From Verrucomicrobiales bacterium (GTDB taxonomy: Bacteria > Verrucomicrobiota > Verrucomicrobiia > Limisphaerales > UBA1100): a stretch of DNA of 46,253 nucleotides. Of this stretch, positions 25,917 through 35,878 are shown in pieces; positions within the stretch are counted from its first letter, which is position 1, and each line of letters opens with the position of its first letter. Location: positions 1-46,253 of the forward strand of contig SYLI01000040.1 of NCBI GenBank assembly GCA_005809105.1. The letters run 5' to 3'. Below the pieces are notes generated by a model, which worked only from the letters and a program-made list of their open reading frames with translations, searched no databases and had not been told where the DNA came from. A program made the position numbers and the translations under genes.

Positions 25917-26336
25917 ATGAGTTGTCAGAAGCACCGAACACTCGCATCGAGGATCAAGGCAGCGAACTTGGCGCTCCTCGCCGACGGGAACTTGGACATC
26001 ATTGGTGAGTTTTTCACCCGGGACTATGTTGCCCACGTCACGGACGAGGATTTGGCCCTGGGTCACGACGGAATCCGACGATTCCTCGGCATGTATCAGC
26101 GTGCCTTCCCCGAGCTTCTAGTCGAAATCGAGATTCTCGTGGAGGGGAAGGATCGGGTTGCCTGGCAAAGGACGCTCCGAGGCACGCAGCGCGGCGCCTA
26201 CAAAGGCTTCCCTCCCACTGGTCGTCCAATCGTTTGGCGGGACATGGTTACAAGTCGGTTCCGCGACGGTCTGATCGCGGAAGACTGGGTGATCACTGAT
26301 CTCGCCGAGCGTCTGCTGCTTGCGAGGAAACGGTGA
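25917..26336 (+). CDS. SnoaL-like ester cyclase family protein
   Basis: A 139-residue protein of the NTF2-like fold. Visible elements are LLADGNLDIIGEFFTRDYVAH, a polar GHDGIRRFLGMYQRAFPELLVEIE stretch, AWQRTLRGTQRGAYKGFPPTGRPIVWRDMVTSRFRDGLIAEDWVI, and a C-terminal helix. This matches the SnoaL/ester-cyclase group found in many bacteria, often of unknown substrate. Start at ATG 25917; in-frame TTG at 25884 and GTG at 25893 would add up to 11 residues. No ribosome-binding sequence is visible. It stands at the left edge of the accessory stretch. Confidence 0.85.
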   Translation: MSCQKHRTLASRIKAANLALLADGNLDIIGEFFTRDYVAHVTDEDLALGHDGIRRFLGMYQRAFPELLVEIEILVEGKDRVAWQRTLRGTQRGAYKGFPPTGRPIVWRDMVTSRFRDGLIAEDWVITDLAERLLLARKR

Positions 26337-26370
26337 CTGACGTCTGGGAACGACCCTAGGCTCACCATAA

Positions 26371-27774
26371 TTTGCATCCGGAGGTGGCCACGGCTCTGCG
26401 CTTGCCCAAGCTGATCCCACCCCCATTCCTTACGGCCATCGTGCGAACTTCTCCATTGTCTATAACGTCGCAGGCAAATACCTTCGCAAGATTAACTCCC
26501 ACCCTAGGATCGCCGCCGGGTTCGCGTCCGCCTTCATCACTATCCTCCTGCTCTTCACAGTCTGCACTTCCGCCGTCGTCTTGCCGCCGGTCAATATTGC
26601 CGTCCTGGGCTTCGAGTCGTCGATGGTCACGGTGCTACCCGGCGAGCCTGAGATCATTGCCGAGCCCTACGACGCGATCGTCGTCGTAGGGCTCGCGTTT
26701 CGCGGCACGACGCAGGAGGGCGTGGTTTACGGGCGCGGCGCCGCCTACTACTCGCAGCCGCGCGGCCGCGCCAAGAGGATCTACGAGGAGCTCGGGCTGG
26801 ATCCCATCGAGAAGACCGCCATCCCGGAGCCGATCGACACCTACTTCTGGAAAGGCAAGCCCTTTGGGCCCAAGCTAAAGGCCTTCCTCGACAGCTACAG
26901 CCAGTCGGCACTGGGCGGGCGGACAGAAGACGTCAACGCGATGGCCTTTGCGAATTTCTACCTCGCAGAAATCGAGACCCGCTACGCTTGGCCGGGCGGC
27001 ACGGCGGGTGCGGCCGTCCACATGGTCGCGAAGCTCGAGGCCCACAACAAGACGATCCTGCGCACCGGCACTGCGGTGACGAAGGTGAAGAATGTCGAGG
27101 GTGGCGTCGAGGTAACTTGGATCGAGGGCGGCAAGGCGCGGCGCGCAAAGGCAAAAGCGTGATCATGGCCGTCCCGCCGAAATCCGCCGCATGGATCGTC
27201 GAGGGCTATCCCGCCGATCGGAAGGCGCTGGTCGGCCGGCTCCCCTACGCCGACTACATCCTGCACAACGCGTTCACCTCAAAGGAACTCTACACGAGTG
27301 CCTACGACACATGGATGACCGATGGCCGCGTCTCCGACATCATCACGGCGCGCTGGATCGAGACGAAGGGTTTTAAGGAAAAAGCGAAGGACGGGCCGGG
27401 CATCCTCACGCTCTACCAGCCGATGGCGCCCTTCCGCAAAGAGAGCCTCCAGCGATCCCGCGCACGTCAAGGCGATGGCCCTCGAGCGTCTGAAAGAGGC
27501 GGTGCCCCTCGTGCCGGCGCTGCACAAGGAACCTTCACTGAAGGTCGAGTCCTACCGCTGGCCGGCCTCCATCCACATTGTACCGACGAACTACTTCTCG
27601 GAGTGGGTGCCGAAGCTCAAGGAGCCCATCGGCCGCGTGCACTTCGCGGGCAACAACCTCGGCACGCCCAGTTTCGAGGAGTCCTTCTACCGCGGCTGGC
27701 TCGCCGCGAAGGCCATCGAGAAGCTGTTCACGCAGGTTCAGACGCAGCCGCCGCAGCACGCCTTCCAGGAATAA
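26371..27774 (+). pseudogene. Broken flavin amine oxidase-like gene
   Basis: Amine-oxidase-like protein pattern is split over three reading-frame segments. The first (26371-27162) has no start codon before a TTG at 26581. It encodes a hydrophobic segment (AAGFASAFITILLLFTV), then PYDAIVVVG where the FAD Rossmann motif should continue, but it jumps directly to GTTQEGVVYGRGAAYYSQPRG, so about 30 residues with GxGxxG are missing. The frame shifts near 27155, continues as SVIMAVPPKSAAWIVEGYPADRK, and shifts back near 27440. It then ends with the family C-terminus HIVPTNYFSEWVP ... GRVHFAGNNLGTPSFEESFYRGW. The lost cofactor motif makes loss of function likely even if one shift were a sequencing error. 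Confidence 0.82.
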
Positions 27775-27880
27775 CAGAAGCACAGAACCCGGCCTTGACA
27801 TGAGCGCACAAGGACGCATGAGATCCTTGCCTTCCTCATACTGACCGTGGAGGACAAGCCAAAGAAATGGAGAGTCAAAC

Positions 27881-30685
27881 GTGAACTCTAAACTGCAACT
27901 TAGGGACTTGTGGACGGTGTTGACTCCGGAGGAAATCAAGGACGGATGCCGGTGCTTGCTCGAACCCGAGGAGAAGAGCGGCGAGAAGACTCGGGGACAG
28001 AGCGGGCAAAGAAAACAGAAGCAGAAGAAGTGGAATAGGAAGCAGGGTGAGCAGAGCGATCTGAGACAGCAGCAGAAGGAGAAGAGGCGGGAGGAGATAC
28101 TGGAGGGCTTGGCCAAGGCGCAGCGATTTCGCCTGATATTTGTAAAGAGCCGCCCAACCGCGGATAACCTGACCGATCTTGTCAAACGCATCGGTTCACA
28201 TGAGTTCGAGCAATTTCAGGAGGATGTCATTCGCGAGTGGCTGGTCCGGCATCATCTGCCTATGCTCTCGGATTTCCTGAATGCGAGTGGTATTCCTCAA
28301 GAAAACGGTTTCGTAGTTGATGATGATGATCGGCCAGACCCGTCACCCAGTCAGTTTGAGGCTGGAATAGCCAGCGTCATGGCTCGGCACAATGCGAGGG
28401 AGGTGGGTCTATATCTCGGTTATCTGGTCCTGTGCGGTGGGAAGTTCTTTTCGGCGTTGCCACTGGCGTTGGATGCCAAGGCTGTCTGTATCGTAGATCT
28501 CCTGAAGCTCGAACAGCCTGCGGTCGCCCCCGTGATCGTGCCACCCGCGGAACCTGTCGCGCCGGCCATTCCAGAGGACTCGGACGCCTTCACGACTTTG
28601 GACAACTGGCTGATTCGCGCGGCCGTCGCTTCGGCCTTCGGTGAGTCCGGCGCGTTGACGCCGGATCAGGTGAAGGACTTGGTGGAAGAGGTCGTGGAAT
28701 TGAACGCACAACGGCAGCACACGCTGTTTCATCGTGGTTTTCTACACACTCTGTTCAACAAGCCGCTGACGGTTCATTTTCCAGGTGAGAACGAAGTTCG
28801 GCGGCTCTGGTATTTTACCGGAGCGGTCTTTGGCCTGCTCCGCTACAAACACAAACACGAACAGGTTTTGCGGTTGCTGCGAGAGAACCCGGACCTGACC
28901 GGCCAGCTCTGTGAGAATTGGAAGGAGCGCTGTGGAAGCATGCTGCTGCCGCAGATTCATCCCATCCTGTGGGAGGCGAAGGAATTTGGCATGCTCCAAC
29001 GCTGGGTGAAGGGGCAGATCGTCCGGCTGAAGCCGGAGCACCGCGCGAACCGGTTGATGCAAATCCATTACGACGCGGCGTCACTTGTGCGCCGGGGGCA
29101 GTGGGCGGAGGCGAAGGGGGTTCTGGATTTCCTAGATGACTTCGTCCGGACTGCCAACGGACTGCCGTCAAGCTTCCCGGACTGGTTCTTGCCGGCCAAT
29201 GACCGGAAGCGCGCCCAGGTCTTGCAACTCAAGGGCGATTTCCGCGGGGCTGAGGCCTTGCTCAGGCCGTTGAGCGAAGGTGGAGTGATTAAAGATGCCG
29301 GCAAAGTGCTTTGCGATCGCGCCTTGATCACGGCCGGATTCCGTTCCTTGATGGCGGTCTTGCCAGGCAAGGAGGAGCAAAATGGCTGGGCGATGATCGT
29401 CGCCTTGAAGGAGAAGGCTAGGCATCTGTTGGAGGAGGCCGTCTGTAAGCATCCAGACTCCGGCGCGAATGCCCATTTCTGCCTTGGGTTGATCGCCTTG
29501 CAGACGGATGCGGCCTCGCCGATCGCAGCGGACCATTTCGGATCTGCCTTGGACGGGATGTTGAAGGAGGAAAGGGTCTATTCCGAAGGCGGCTTGATCC
29601 AATGGACTCGCTTCCTTCTTGGGTTGGCGCTGCTTGAGAAAACCGAGACCGCGGACTTGCAGCACGCCCGTGATTACATCGAGCAGTCCATCCAGGCTCC
29701 AATAGTGTTTCCGTTATGGTTGTGGAGCCGGGCGATGCAGGCCTCCGCCTTGTTCAATGACAAGACACTAGGCCAGCAGATTGCCGAGCACCTCCTGAGA
29801 AATCGTGGCAGCGATGCCTACCGTGTCATCTGGGATAGCGGGCTGGTCGTGTCCGTGGGGTCGCTCAGGAAAACCTATCTGACGTGGATGGAGGACGCAT
29901 CGCTGCCGTTGCATGAGAAATGGGAAAGCCTCAATGCGATGTTGCCCGCCGCGTTGATAGAAGACGACGCCTCGCAGGCCGAAGACATCCTAGACGCGAT
30001 GGAGGGTATGGCTACGAAAGGCGGGGATTATCGGGCCAAATTCCTAGAGTTGCTGGAGAATGACAGGAACTACTCCCCGGCGTGGGAGCTTGAGGATGCC
30101 ACCCACTGCAGGATAAAGTTCCATGAACTGGAGGGCAATCTTGCGGACGCTGCCGCTCTTCTGCGGTCGCGTTTTTTCGCCCTATGGGCGGCACGTGATT
30201 CAATCAGTATCCAGGAGGCGGCAGCGGTCCTGGAAAGAATGCAGGAGCTGCGCCATGATGACGCCGACATCCGGCAACTTCGGGTCGTGTTGTCTCAGAT
30301 TGAACCGCAAGCCGCCCATGATGAATGCCCCCTGAAGGCTGGTGCTTTGGTGCGTGTACTTTACGTTGGCGGCAATGAGACCCAGATCGCCTACGAAGCG
30401 GATATCCGTTTGGAACTTGCACGGCTCTATCCGGGATTGAAAGTGGAGTTCTACTATCCGGGTTGGAAATCCAATTGGAATGTCCACCTCGACAGGGTGC
30501 GGCCCAAGATTTCTCAATCAAATGCCGTTGTTCTCAGCAGGATGGTCAGAACCCAGTTTGGACGAAAAGTGCGTGCTGCCTGCAATGCGGGGACCCCATG
30601 GTTTCCCTGCACCGGCAAAGGGAAGCAGTCTTTGAAGCGGAGCATTGAATCCGCTGCACTGTGGGCGGCCAACAAGAAGGGATGA
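27881..30685 (+). CDS. Large TPR-like protein with DUF2325-like C-terminal domain
   Basis: A 934-residue protein, apparently cytoplasmic. Residues 30-75 are Lys/Gln/Arg-rich and highly charged. About 80-210 form a compact region (EWLVRHHLPMLSDFLNASGI, YLGYLVLCGGKFFSALPLAL). About 240-810 are alpha-helical and look like degenerate tetratricopeptide-type repeats. Residues 821-934 start VRVLYVGGNE, then AVVLSRMVRTQFGRKVRAACN and GTPWFPCTGKGKQSLKRSI, closely recalling the DUF2325 pattern (Rossmann-like VGG start, then a segment with a polar loop). GTG start with GGAGAG seven bases before. A perfect TTGACA at 27795-27800 upstream may be a -35 element. Moderate G+C. The role is unknown; a signalling or conflict role is only speculation. 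Confidence 0.85.
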   Translation: MNSKLQLRDLWTVLTPEEIKDGCRCLLEPEEKSGEKTRGQSGQRKQKQKKWNRKQGEQSDLRQQQKEKRREEILEGLAKAQRFRLIFVKSRPTADNLTDLVKRIGSHEFEQFQEDVIREWLVRHHLPMLSDFLNASGIPQENGFVVDDDDRPDPSPSQFEAGIASVMARHNAREVGLYLGYLVLCGGKFFSALPLALDAKAVCIVDLLKLEQPAVAPVIVPPAEPVAPAIPEDSDAFTTLDNWLIRAAVASAFGESGALTPDQVKDLVEEVVELNAQRQHTLFHRGFLHTLFNKPLTVHFPGENEVRRLWYFTGAVFGLLRYKHKHEQVLRLLRENPDLTGQLCENWKERCGSMLLPQIHPILWEAKEFGMLQRWVKGQIVRLKPEHRANRLMQIHYDAASLVRRGQWAEAKGVLDFLDDFVRTANGLPSSFPDWFLPANDRKRAQVLQLKGDFRGAEALLRPLSEGGVIKDAGKVLCDRALITAGFRSLMAVLPGKEEQNGWAMIVALKEKARHLLEEAVCKHPDSGANAHFCLGLIALQTDAASPIAADHFGSALDGMLKEERVYSEGGLIQWTRFLLGLALLEKTETADLQHARDYIEQSIQAPIVFPLWLWSRAMQASALFNDKTLGQQIAEHLLRNRGSDAYRVIWDSGLVVSVGSLRKTYLTWMEDASLPLHEKWESLNAMLPAALIEDDASQAEDILDAMEGMATKGGDYRAKFLELLENDRNYSPAWELEDATHCRIKFHELEGNLADAAALLRSRFFALWAARDSISIQEAAAVLERMQELRHDDADIRQLRVVLSQIEPQAAHDECPLKAGALVRVLYVGGNETQIAYEADIRLELARLYPGLKVEFYYPGWKSNWNVHLDRVRPKISQSNAVVLSRMVRTQFGRKVRAACNAGTPWFPCTGKGKQSLKRSIESAALWAANKKG

Positions 30686-30704
30686 CCGTGTGCCCTTTGA
30701 TCCC

Positions 30705-31802
30705 ATGAAACGGCGTGCCTTCATCCAGACCGGATTGGTAGCTGGCTTGGGAACGCCCGTGTTCGCTGCGTTGCAGCGCGAGCGACTGGACGAGGCGGCC
30801 GGGATTCTCACGCGCGCCGCGCGCGATGGCCAGATTGGCTCGGCGGTGATGTGTGTGGTTCAGCGCGAAGCTTCGTTCACTCGATCCTTCGGCAAAGCTC
30901 AGAGTGCAGAGGCGATGTTCCTTTTGGGTTCCATCTCCAAGCCCATCGCGGTGACGGCGCTGATGTCTCTATTCGATCGCGGCGAGTTCAAGCTGGCCGA
31001 TCCGCTAAAAAAGTTTATCCCGCAGTTCGCTGGCGACAATCGCGAGCACGTCACCATGCAGCACCTGCTCGCGCACGTCTCAGGCCTACCCGACCAGTTG
31101 GCGGACAACGACGCGTTGCGCCGCAAGCACGCGCCGCTTGCCCAGTTCGTACTGCACGCGATTCGCACGCCGCTGCAATTCGCCCCGGGCTCGAAGTATC
31201 AATATTCGAGCATGGCGATCCTGCTGGCGGCGCGCGTCGCGGAGATCATCAGCGGCACCGACATCCTGAAACTCGTCGATGGCGCTGTCTTGCGGCCGCT
31301 CAAGATGCAGCACTCTGCGCAGGGCTTGGGAAGGTTCAAGCTCGATGACATGGTCGCCTGCCAGACCGAGCGTGCTGCCCCGGAAGCCGGCGGCGGCGAT
31401 CCCAGCGCGAAGGAGTGGGATTGGAACAGTCCCTACTGGCGCAAGCTCGGTGCGCCGTGGGGCGGCACGCATGCGTCGGCACCGGACGTTGCAAGATTCC
31501 TGACCGAGTTCCTCGATGAGAGGGGGACTGCAGTCAAACCCGCGACCGCCAGACTGATGATGCGCAACCATAACCCACACGGGCTCACTCCACGCGGGCT
31601 CGGATTTGCTTTTGGCTCCTCGGCTGGAAGCAAAGGCTGTTCGGAAAGGACGTTCGGCCACACGGGTTCAACCGGGACACTCGCATGGGCCGACCCTGCG
31701 ACGCACACGATCTGCGTCGTGTTGACGTCGCTCCCTGCCCGTGCGGCGCAGCCGCATCCGCGCGATCTTGCTGCACACGCCATCGCCGCCTCCATGCGGT
31801 GA
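30705..31802 (+). CDS. Exported class C beta-lactamase-fold serine hydrolase
   Basis: A 365-residue protein. [21 protein letters not shown] is a twin-arginine-like or Sec signal. The nucleophile motif is GSISKP (Ser76, Lys79), the second motif YQYSSMA, and the third [10 protein letters not shown], so the catalytic set is complete. Such enzymes are esterases, D-aminopeptidases or beta-lactamases; no resistance claim is made. Start at ATG 30705, 19 bases after the stop of the DUF2325-like gene, so it is plausibly co-transcribed with it. The next gene, an alpha/beta hydrolase, begins 65 bases downstream. Confidence 0.92.
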   Translation: MKRRAFIQTGLVAGLGTPVFAALQRERLDEAAGILTRAARDGQIGSAVMCVVQREASFTRSFGKAQSAEAMFLLGSISKPIAVTALMSLFDRGEFKLADPLKKFIPQFAGDNREHVTMQHLLAHVSGLPDQLADNDALRRKHAPLAQFVLHAIRTPLQFAPGSKYQYSSMAILLAARVAEIISGTDILKLVDGAVLRPLKMQHSAQGLGRFKLDDMVACQTERAAPEAGGGDPSAKEWDWNSPYWRKLGAPWGGTHASAPDVARFLTEFLDERGTAVKPATARLMMRNHNPHGLTPRGLGFAFGSSAGSKGCSERTFGHTGSTGTLAWADPATHTICVVLTSLPARAAQPHPRDLAAHAIAASMR

Positions 31803-31867
31803 TACGAAAGCCTCCCCCTCTACTTTTCTTGCAACCTGCCAAACTCATCGACAGAGTTCCCACAAAC

Positions 31868-33196
31868 ATGCGCTCATTTTCTTTTCTGTTGCTTGTTCTC
31901 GCAGGCACCTTGTCTGCCCAGCAGCCGCCCTACGACGTCTTTCCTCCGGCGAATCCGCCCTACTACCGCGTGCGCTACGAGGCTTCAGCCAAGCCCGGCG
32001 AGTTGGTTTACGCGGTGAACTACACCCTCTGGGTGCCGCCGGGAATCAAGACGCTGCGTGGTGTCATCGTCCACCAGCACGGCTGCGGCGAAGGCTCGTG
32101 CAAGTCCGGCCTCACTGGCGCCTACGATCTACACTGGCAGGCACTCGCGAAGAAGCACGGCTGCGTGCTCTTGTCGCCCTCGTATGAGCAGCCCGACAAG
32201 GCCAACTGCCAGCTCTGGTGCGATCCCCGCAACGGCTCGGGCGCTGCGTTCCAAAAGTCACTCGCCGACTTGGGCGCGAAGTGCGGTCATTCCGAACTCG
32301 CGACCGTCCCGTGGGCGCTGTGGGGCCACAGCGGCGGCGGACATTGGGCAGGCGGCATGGTGTTGCTGCATCCCGAGCGCGTCGTCGCAGCGTGGCTGCG
32401 CTCTGGCGTGCCTCCGCTCAAGGCCGCCGAAGGCCGACCAGCGCCCTACACGATTTCGGACGCAGCGTGCCGTGTGCCGGTGATGTGTAATCTCGGCACC
32501 AAGGAAGGCGTCACCGACAAGACCAACCGCTTCGCCGGTGTGTGGCCGGGTGTCGAGACGTTTTTCAACGCGATGCGCTCGAAGGGTGCGCTCATCTGCG
32601 TCTCGGCCGATCCGCTGACGAGCCACGAGTGCGGCAACCAGCGCTACCTTGCCATCCCTTGGCTCGACGCGTGCCTCACCGCGCGCCTGCCGACAAACGC
32701 CGGTGCCCCCTTGAAGCCCATGTCTGCCGAGGACGCGTGGCTCGCTCCGTTGCACGCGGGAGAAACCAACATGGTCGCTCCGGTGCCCGCGAAGAGGTTT
32801 GAGGGTGCGAAAGAAAAAACCGTGTGGCTGCCGAACAAAGCCATCGCCCAGGCATGGGTGCAGTATGTCAAAGACACCGCAGTGGCCGACACCACGCCGC
32901 CGCCAGCACCGACGAACCTCCGCATGAAGGGCAATGAACTCACGTGGGAAAGCGAGGCCGATGTCGAGAGCGGCCTTGCGCGTTTCATCATCGAACGCGA
33001 CGGCCAGTTCCTCGCCAACGTCCCCGAGCAAGGCAAGAATCCGTTCGGGCGGCCGGTTTTCCAAAACCTCCAATACAGCGACACGCCGACTCAGCCGTTG
33101 ATCCAAATGCGCTTCACCGACACGAAAGCCGAAGCGGGGAAGACGCACCAGTACCGTGTCATTGCGGTGAACACAGCCGGCTTGAAGTCGAAGTAG
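31868..33196 (+). CDS. Secreted alpha/beta hydrolase with fibronectin III-like C-terminus
   Basis: A 442-residue protein. The signal peptide is residues 1-17 (ending SAQ). The hydrolase fold shows [12 protein letters not shown] for the oxyanion region and [14 protein letters not shown] with nucleophile Ser155. Several Cys residues (CGEGSC, NCQLWC) may form disulfides in the exported enzyme. From about 345 to the end, [21 protein letters not shown] ... [14 protein letters not shown] is a typical fibronectin type III module, often for binding carbohydrate or for spacing. The substrate is unknown. ATG at 31868 gives a clean signal peptide; the upstream frame is antisense or overlapping noise. 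Confidence 0.9.
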   Translation: MRSFSFLLLVLAGTLSAQQPPYDVFPPANPPYYRVRYEASAKPGELVYAVNYTLWVPPGIKTLRGVIVHQHGCGEGSCKSGLTGAYDLHWQALAKKHGCVLLSPSYEQPDKANCQLWCDPRNGSGAAFQKSLADLGAKCGHSELATVPWALWGHSGGGHWAGGMVLLHPERVVAAWLRSGVPPLKAAEGRPAPYTISDAACRVPVMCNLGTKEGVTDKTNRFAGVWPGVETFFNAMRSKGALICVSADPLTSHECGNQRYLAIPWLDACLTARLPTNAGAPLKPMSAEDAWLAPLHAGETNMVAPVPAKRFEGAKEKTVWLPNKAIAQAWVQYVKDTAVADTTPPPAPTNLRMKGNELTWESEADVESGLARFIIERDGQFLANVPEQGKNPFGRPVFQNLQYSDTPTQPLIQMRFTDTKAEAGKTHQYRVIAVNTAGLKSK

Positions 33197-33283
33197 CGAA
33201 CGCCCGGGCGCCAGCAGGAAAGACCATGCCATGCTTTCGGGCCTAGAGAGAGCGTCCCTTGACCGTGCCTCCGGAGGTGAACT

Positions 33284-34270
33284 ATGAAATCACCCATGTA
33301 CCACCTTTCCGCCCCTGCTCGCGTCCGTATCGTTGCTGTGTTGCTCATGCTCGGCGGGATGGCCGCGCCGCTGGCGCGTTCCGCGCAAGGCGCTGACAAG
33401 TGGATCGACATCTCCAGCGCACTCGTGGCGCGCCAAACCAACAACGGCGCCAAGGCAGCGTGGCCTGGCGGCTGTTCGGGCGTGGTGGAGAATCGAACGA
33501 ACGGGGATGTCACCATCAAAGTCGTCGGCCTGAGCCTGTGGTGAAGCTCCGACAAGGGCGGCCACCGGAAGCGGGTGGATGGCGACACCATCTCCGGCCG
33601 GGATGAAACCGGCTGGGCCACCAGCGGCGACCAAGACGCGCCGGGGCGGCTCGCCAGTTTCCAAGCTGGACGGGACGGCGGCGTGACGTGGAAGCAACTC
33701 ACGATTCATCTCTCCGGCAAGCCCGACCGCCTCTCGATGGCCGGTGTGCTCAATGCGACGACGCTCGTGTATGGCAGCGGCGAGGGCATCCATCGCAGCG
33801 CGGACGCCGGCGGCACTTGGGCGAAGGTTTCCCCCGTCAATCCGCAGACGAGAATCCCCGTCCTCTTTCGGGGCGTGCATTATCTGGGAAGCACCCACGG
33901 ATTGCTCGCCAGCAAGGATCTCGGCGCGACGTGGCAACCGCAGGGCGCGGCGGTGAACGTCTGGCAAGGCCCGTTCTTCGGCCGGGACGAGAAGCCGATG
34001 CTGGTGGTCGGCAAGGACGGCGCGTTCCTCACGAAGACCGCCGGCGCGGACTGGAAACAGGTGGCGAGCCTCAAGCCCAAGGGAGGTGGCTTCGTGTCCA
34101 CTCCGAATTGGTTTGGCTGCCACGCGTGGGATCCGGTGAACCACATTCTTTACGCGTCGGTCACTGGGAAATCTCGTTTACAAATTGGATCTCTGAACGC
34201 GCCCGCAGCGTCCGAATGCGTCGGCGACGGGAAGGACGGGGAGCTTCCCAGATCACCTCAAGCGGTTTAA
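33284..34270 (+). pseudogene. BNR/sialidase-type repeat gene with an in-frame stop
   Basis: Start ATG at 33284 with GGAGGTGA four bases before it. The signal peptide extends to about residue 37, then DKWIDISSALVARQTNNG ... VVGLSLW is followed by TGA at 33542-33544. The same frame continues without another stop to 34270 as SSDKGGHRKRVDGDTISGRDETGWATSGDQDAPGRL and then Asp-box-like repeats (GIHRSADAGGTWAKV, GLLASKDLGATWQPQ, GAFLTKTAGADWKQV). This is the usual layout of secreted sialidase/BNR propellers. The LASFQ/AGRDGGVTW joint suggests a further internal deletion. A nonsense mutation in a former secreted propeller gene is the simplest reading. Confidence 0.75.
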
Positions 34271-34279
34271 GATCCGCAA

Positions 34280-35158
34280 ATGCAACGGCTCATCTTGGGT
34301 GTGATTCTGTTGGTGTGCACGCTCTCGGCGCAGGAAGCGCCCACGTTCACCCGGCAGGAGGATGTCATTTACGGCCGCAAACACGGCACGGCGCTGACGC
34401 TGGATGTCTTTGAGCCTGCCAAGAAAAACGGCTGCGGCATCGTGTACATGGTGAGCGGGGGCTGGTTCTCCAGCCACGCTTCGGTGAACGCCGCCAACTA
34501 CAAGGTGTATCTGGACCGCGGCTACACGGTCTTTGCCGTGGTGCATGGCTCGCAGCCGAAGTTTCACATTCCGGAGGCGCAGGCCGATGTGCATCGCGCG
34601 GTGCGGTTCATCCGCTCCAACGCGGCCAAGTGGAATGTGGCGCCCGACAAGCTGGGCGTCACCGGCGGCAGCGCGGGCGGCCATCTCTCGCTCTCGCTAG
34701 GCACGCAGGGCGCCCCCGGGCCCGCCGACTCGAAAGACCCGGTGGATCGGCAGAGCAGCGCGGTGCAGGCCGTGGCGTGTTTTTATCCGCCTACGGACTT
34801 TCTCAATTATGGCCGCGAGGGTGAGGACGCCACGGGCGTGGGCACGCTCAAGAACTACAAGGGCGCGTTTGGCCCGCGCGTGGACTCCGACGAAGACCGC
34901 CGCAAGTACGCGCGCGAGATTTCCCCCATCTACCACATCACCAAGGGCACGCCGCCGACCCTCATCATTCACGGCGACGCGGATTTGCTGGTGCCCATTT
35001 ATCAGGCGCAGTCGTTCATCGAGCGGGCGCAAGCCGCAGGCGTGAAGGCGAAGCTGGTGGTGAAGAAGGGCGCGGCGCACGGCTGGAAAGACATGGGTGC
35101 CGACATGGTGCTCTTGGCCGACTGGTTCGATGAACACCTGCGCGGCGGGAAGAACTAA
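34280..35158 (+). CDS. Secreted alpha/beta hydrolase (esterase/lipase-like)
   Basis: A 292-residue protein with a short signal peptide (1-17, ending SAQ). The fold is shown by GCGIVYMVSGGWFSS (oxyanion-hole region), GVTGGSAGGHLSLS (nucleophile elbow GGSAGG near residue 133), THE-like IIHGDADLLVPIYQ with the acid, and KKGAAHGW with the catalytic His. These are features of the esterase/acylpeptide-hydrolase-like group. It starts 9 bases after the end of the broken propeller gene, so its expression may have depended on that gene's promoter. The substrate is unknown. Confidence 0.92.
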   Translation: MQRLILGVILLVCTLSAQEAPTFTRQEDVIYGRKHGTALTLDVFEPAKKNGCGIVYMVSGGWFSSHASVNAANYKVYLDRGYTVFAVVHGSQPKFHIPEAQADVHRAVRFIRSNAAKWNVAPDKLGVTGGSAGGHLSLSLGTQGAPGPADSKDPVDRQSSAVQAVACFYPPTDFLNYGREGEDATGVGTLKNYKGAFGPRVDSDEDRRKYAREISPIYHITKGTPPTLIIHGDADLLVPIYQAQSFIERAQAAGVKAKLVVKKGAAHGWKDMGADMVLLADWFDEHLRGGKN

Positions 35159-35179
35159 GCCAATTCCTAGCCTCCCGCC

Positions 35180-35848
35180 TCAGCGCGGCCGGAGGATGGC
35201 GCGGGCAGGAGCGCCGTCGGCTCCCAGAATTTTGAGCGGCAAACACACGAGATCGTAGCGGCCCGGCTTGATGCGGGAGAGATCAAGCCCCTCGATGATC
35301 CAGACCTGCGCACCCAGCAGGATCTGATGGCACTCCACGCCGTCGGCCTTGTAGCCGCCCACGGAGAGGTAATCCACCCCGACCGTCATCACCTGCCGAT
35401 CCACCAGATACTGCGCGGTGTCCGCCGGGATGTGGATGAACTTCTCGTCAAACGTGCTCGTCCGGGCCATGCGCCAGCTTCTAACCGAACTGCGCGTCTT
35501 GAAGAGCACGCGCTCTCCCTTCCGCAGCCGGTGCGCCCGCAGTTCCTCCACGGTGATCTTGTGCTTGTGGAAAATCTCAATCACGCGGCAAGGGCCGATG
35601 ACGGCATCGAGCGGCAGCGATTCCATCGTGCAGCCGTCGGCCACGAAATGGCGCGGCGCATCCATGTGCGTGCCGGTGTGCGCGCTTAAAGAAAGGTGCG
35701 TGAGATTGCACGGGATGGTCTTGCCGGGCTGGCCGGGGAGTGGGTCGCCCAGTTTGACGTGCAGCTTGACGTGACACTCGGGGTCGCCCGGCCAGTGCAC
35801 CATGCCATCGCGCATGGTGACGGAAATGTCGATCCAAGGGCTGCTCAT
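35180..35848 (-). CDS. Cyclase family protein (kynurenine-formamidase-like)
   Basis: A 222-residue metal-dependent hydrolase. The family motif is LSLSAHTGTHMDAPRHF (His57, His61, Asp63), and IDISVTMRDGMVHWPGDPE at the N-terminus and TVGVDYLSVGGYKADG in the middle are also characteristic. Members hydrolyse N-formylkynurenine or isatin, but many have unknown substrates, and there is no tryptophan-degradation gene nearby. It starts 30 bases downstream of the stop of the zinc dehydrogenase gene on the same strand, so the two are likely co-transcribed. It is convergent with the hydrolase at 34280. Confidence 0.92.
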   Translation of the reverse strand: MSSPWIDISVTMRDGMVHWPGDPECHVKLHVKLGDPLPGQPGKTIPCNLTHLSLSAHTGTHMDAPRHFVADGCTMESLPLDAVIGPCRVIEIFHKHKITVEELRAHRLRKGERVLFKTRSSVRSWRMARTSTFDEKFIHIPADTAQYLVDRQVMTVGVDYLSVGGYKADGVECHQILLGAQVWIIEGLDLSRIKPGRYDLVCLPLKILGADGAPARAILRPR

Positions 35849-35878
35849 ACGTAAAGGGGCTGTGTTCGCAAGAGGTGT

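Noticed and set aside
33259-33288. TTGACC ... TATGAA as a promoter at the broken propeller gene
   Set aside because: The -10 would overlap the start codon and the strong ribosome-binding site, so the match is likely chance.
33542-33544. TGA codon as selenocysteine or recoding site
   Set aside because: The family position does not hold Cys or Sec, no SECIS-like hairpin stands out after it, and no selenoprotein gene is nearby. A nonsense mutation is simpler.
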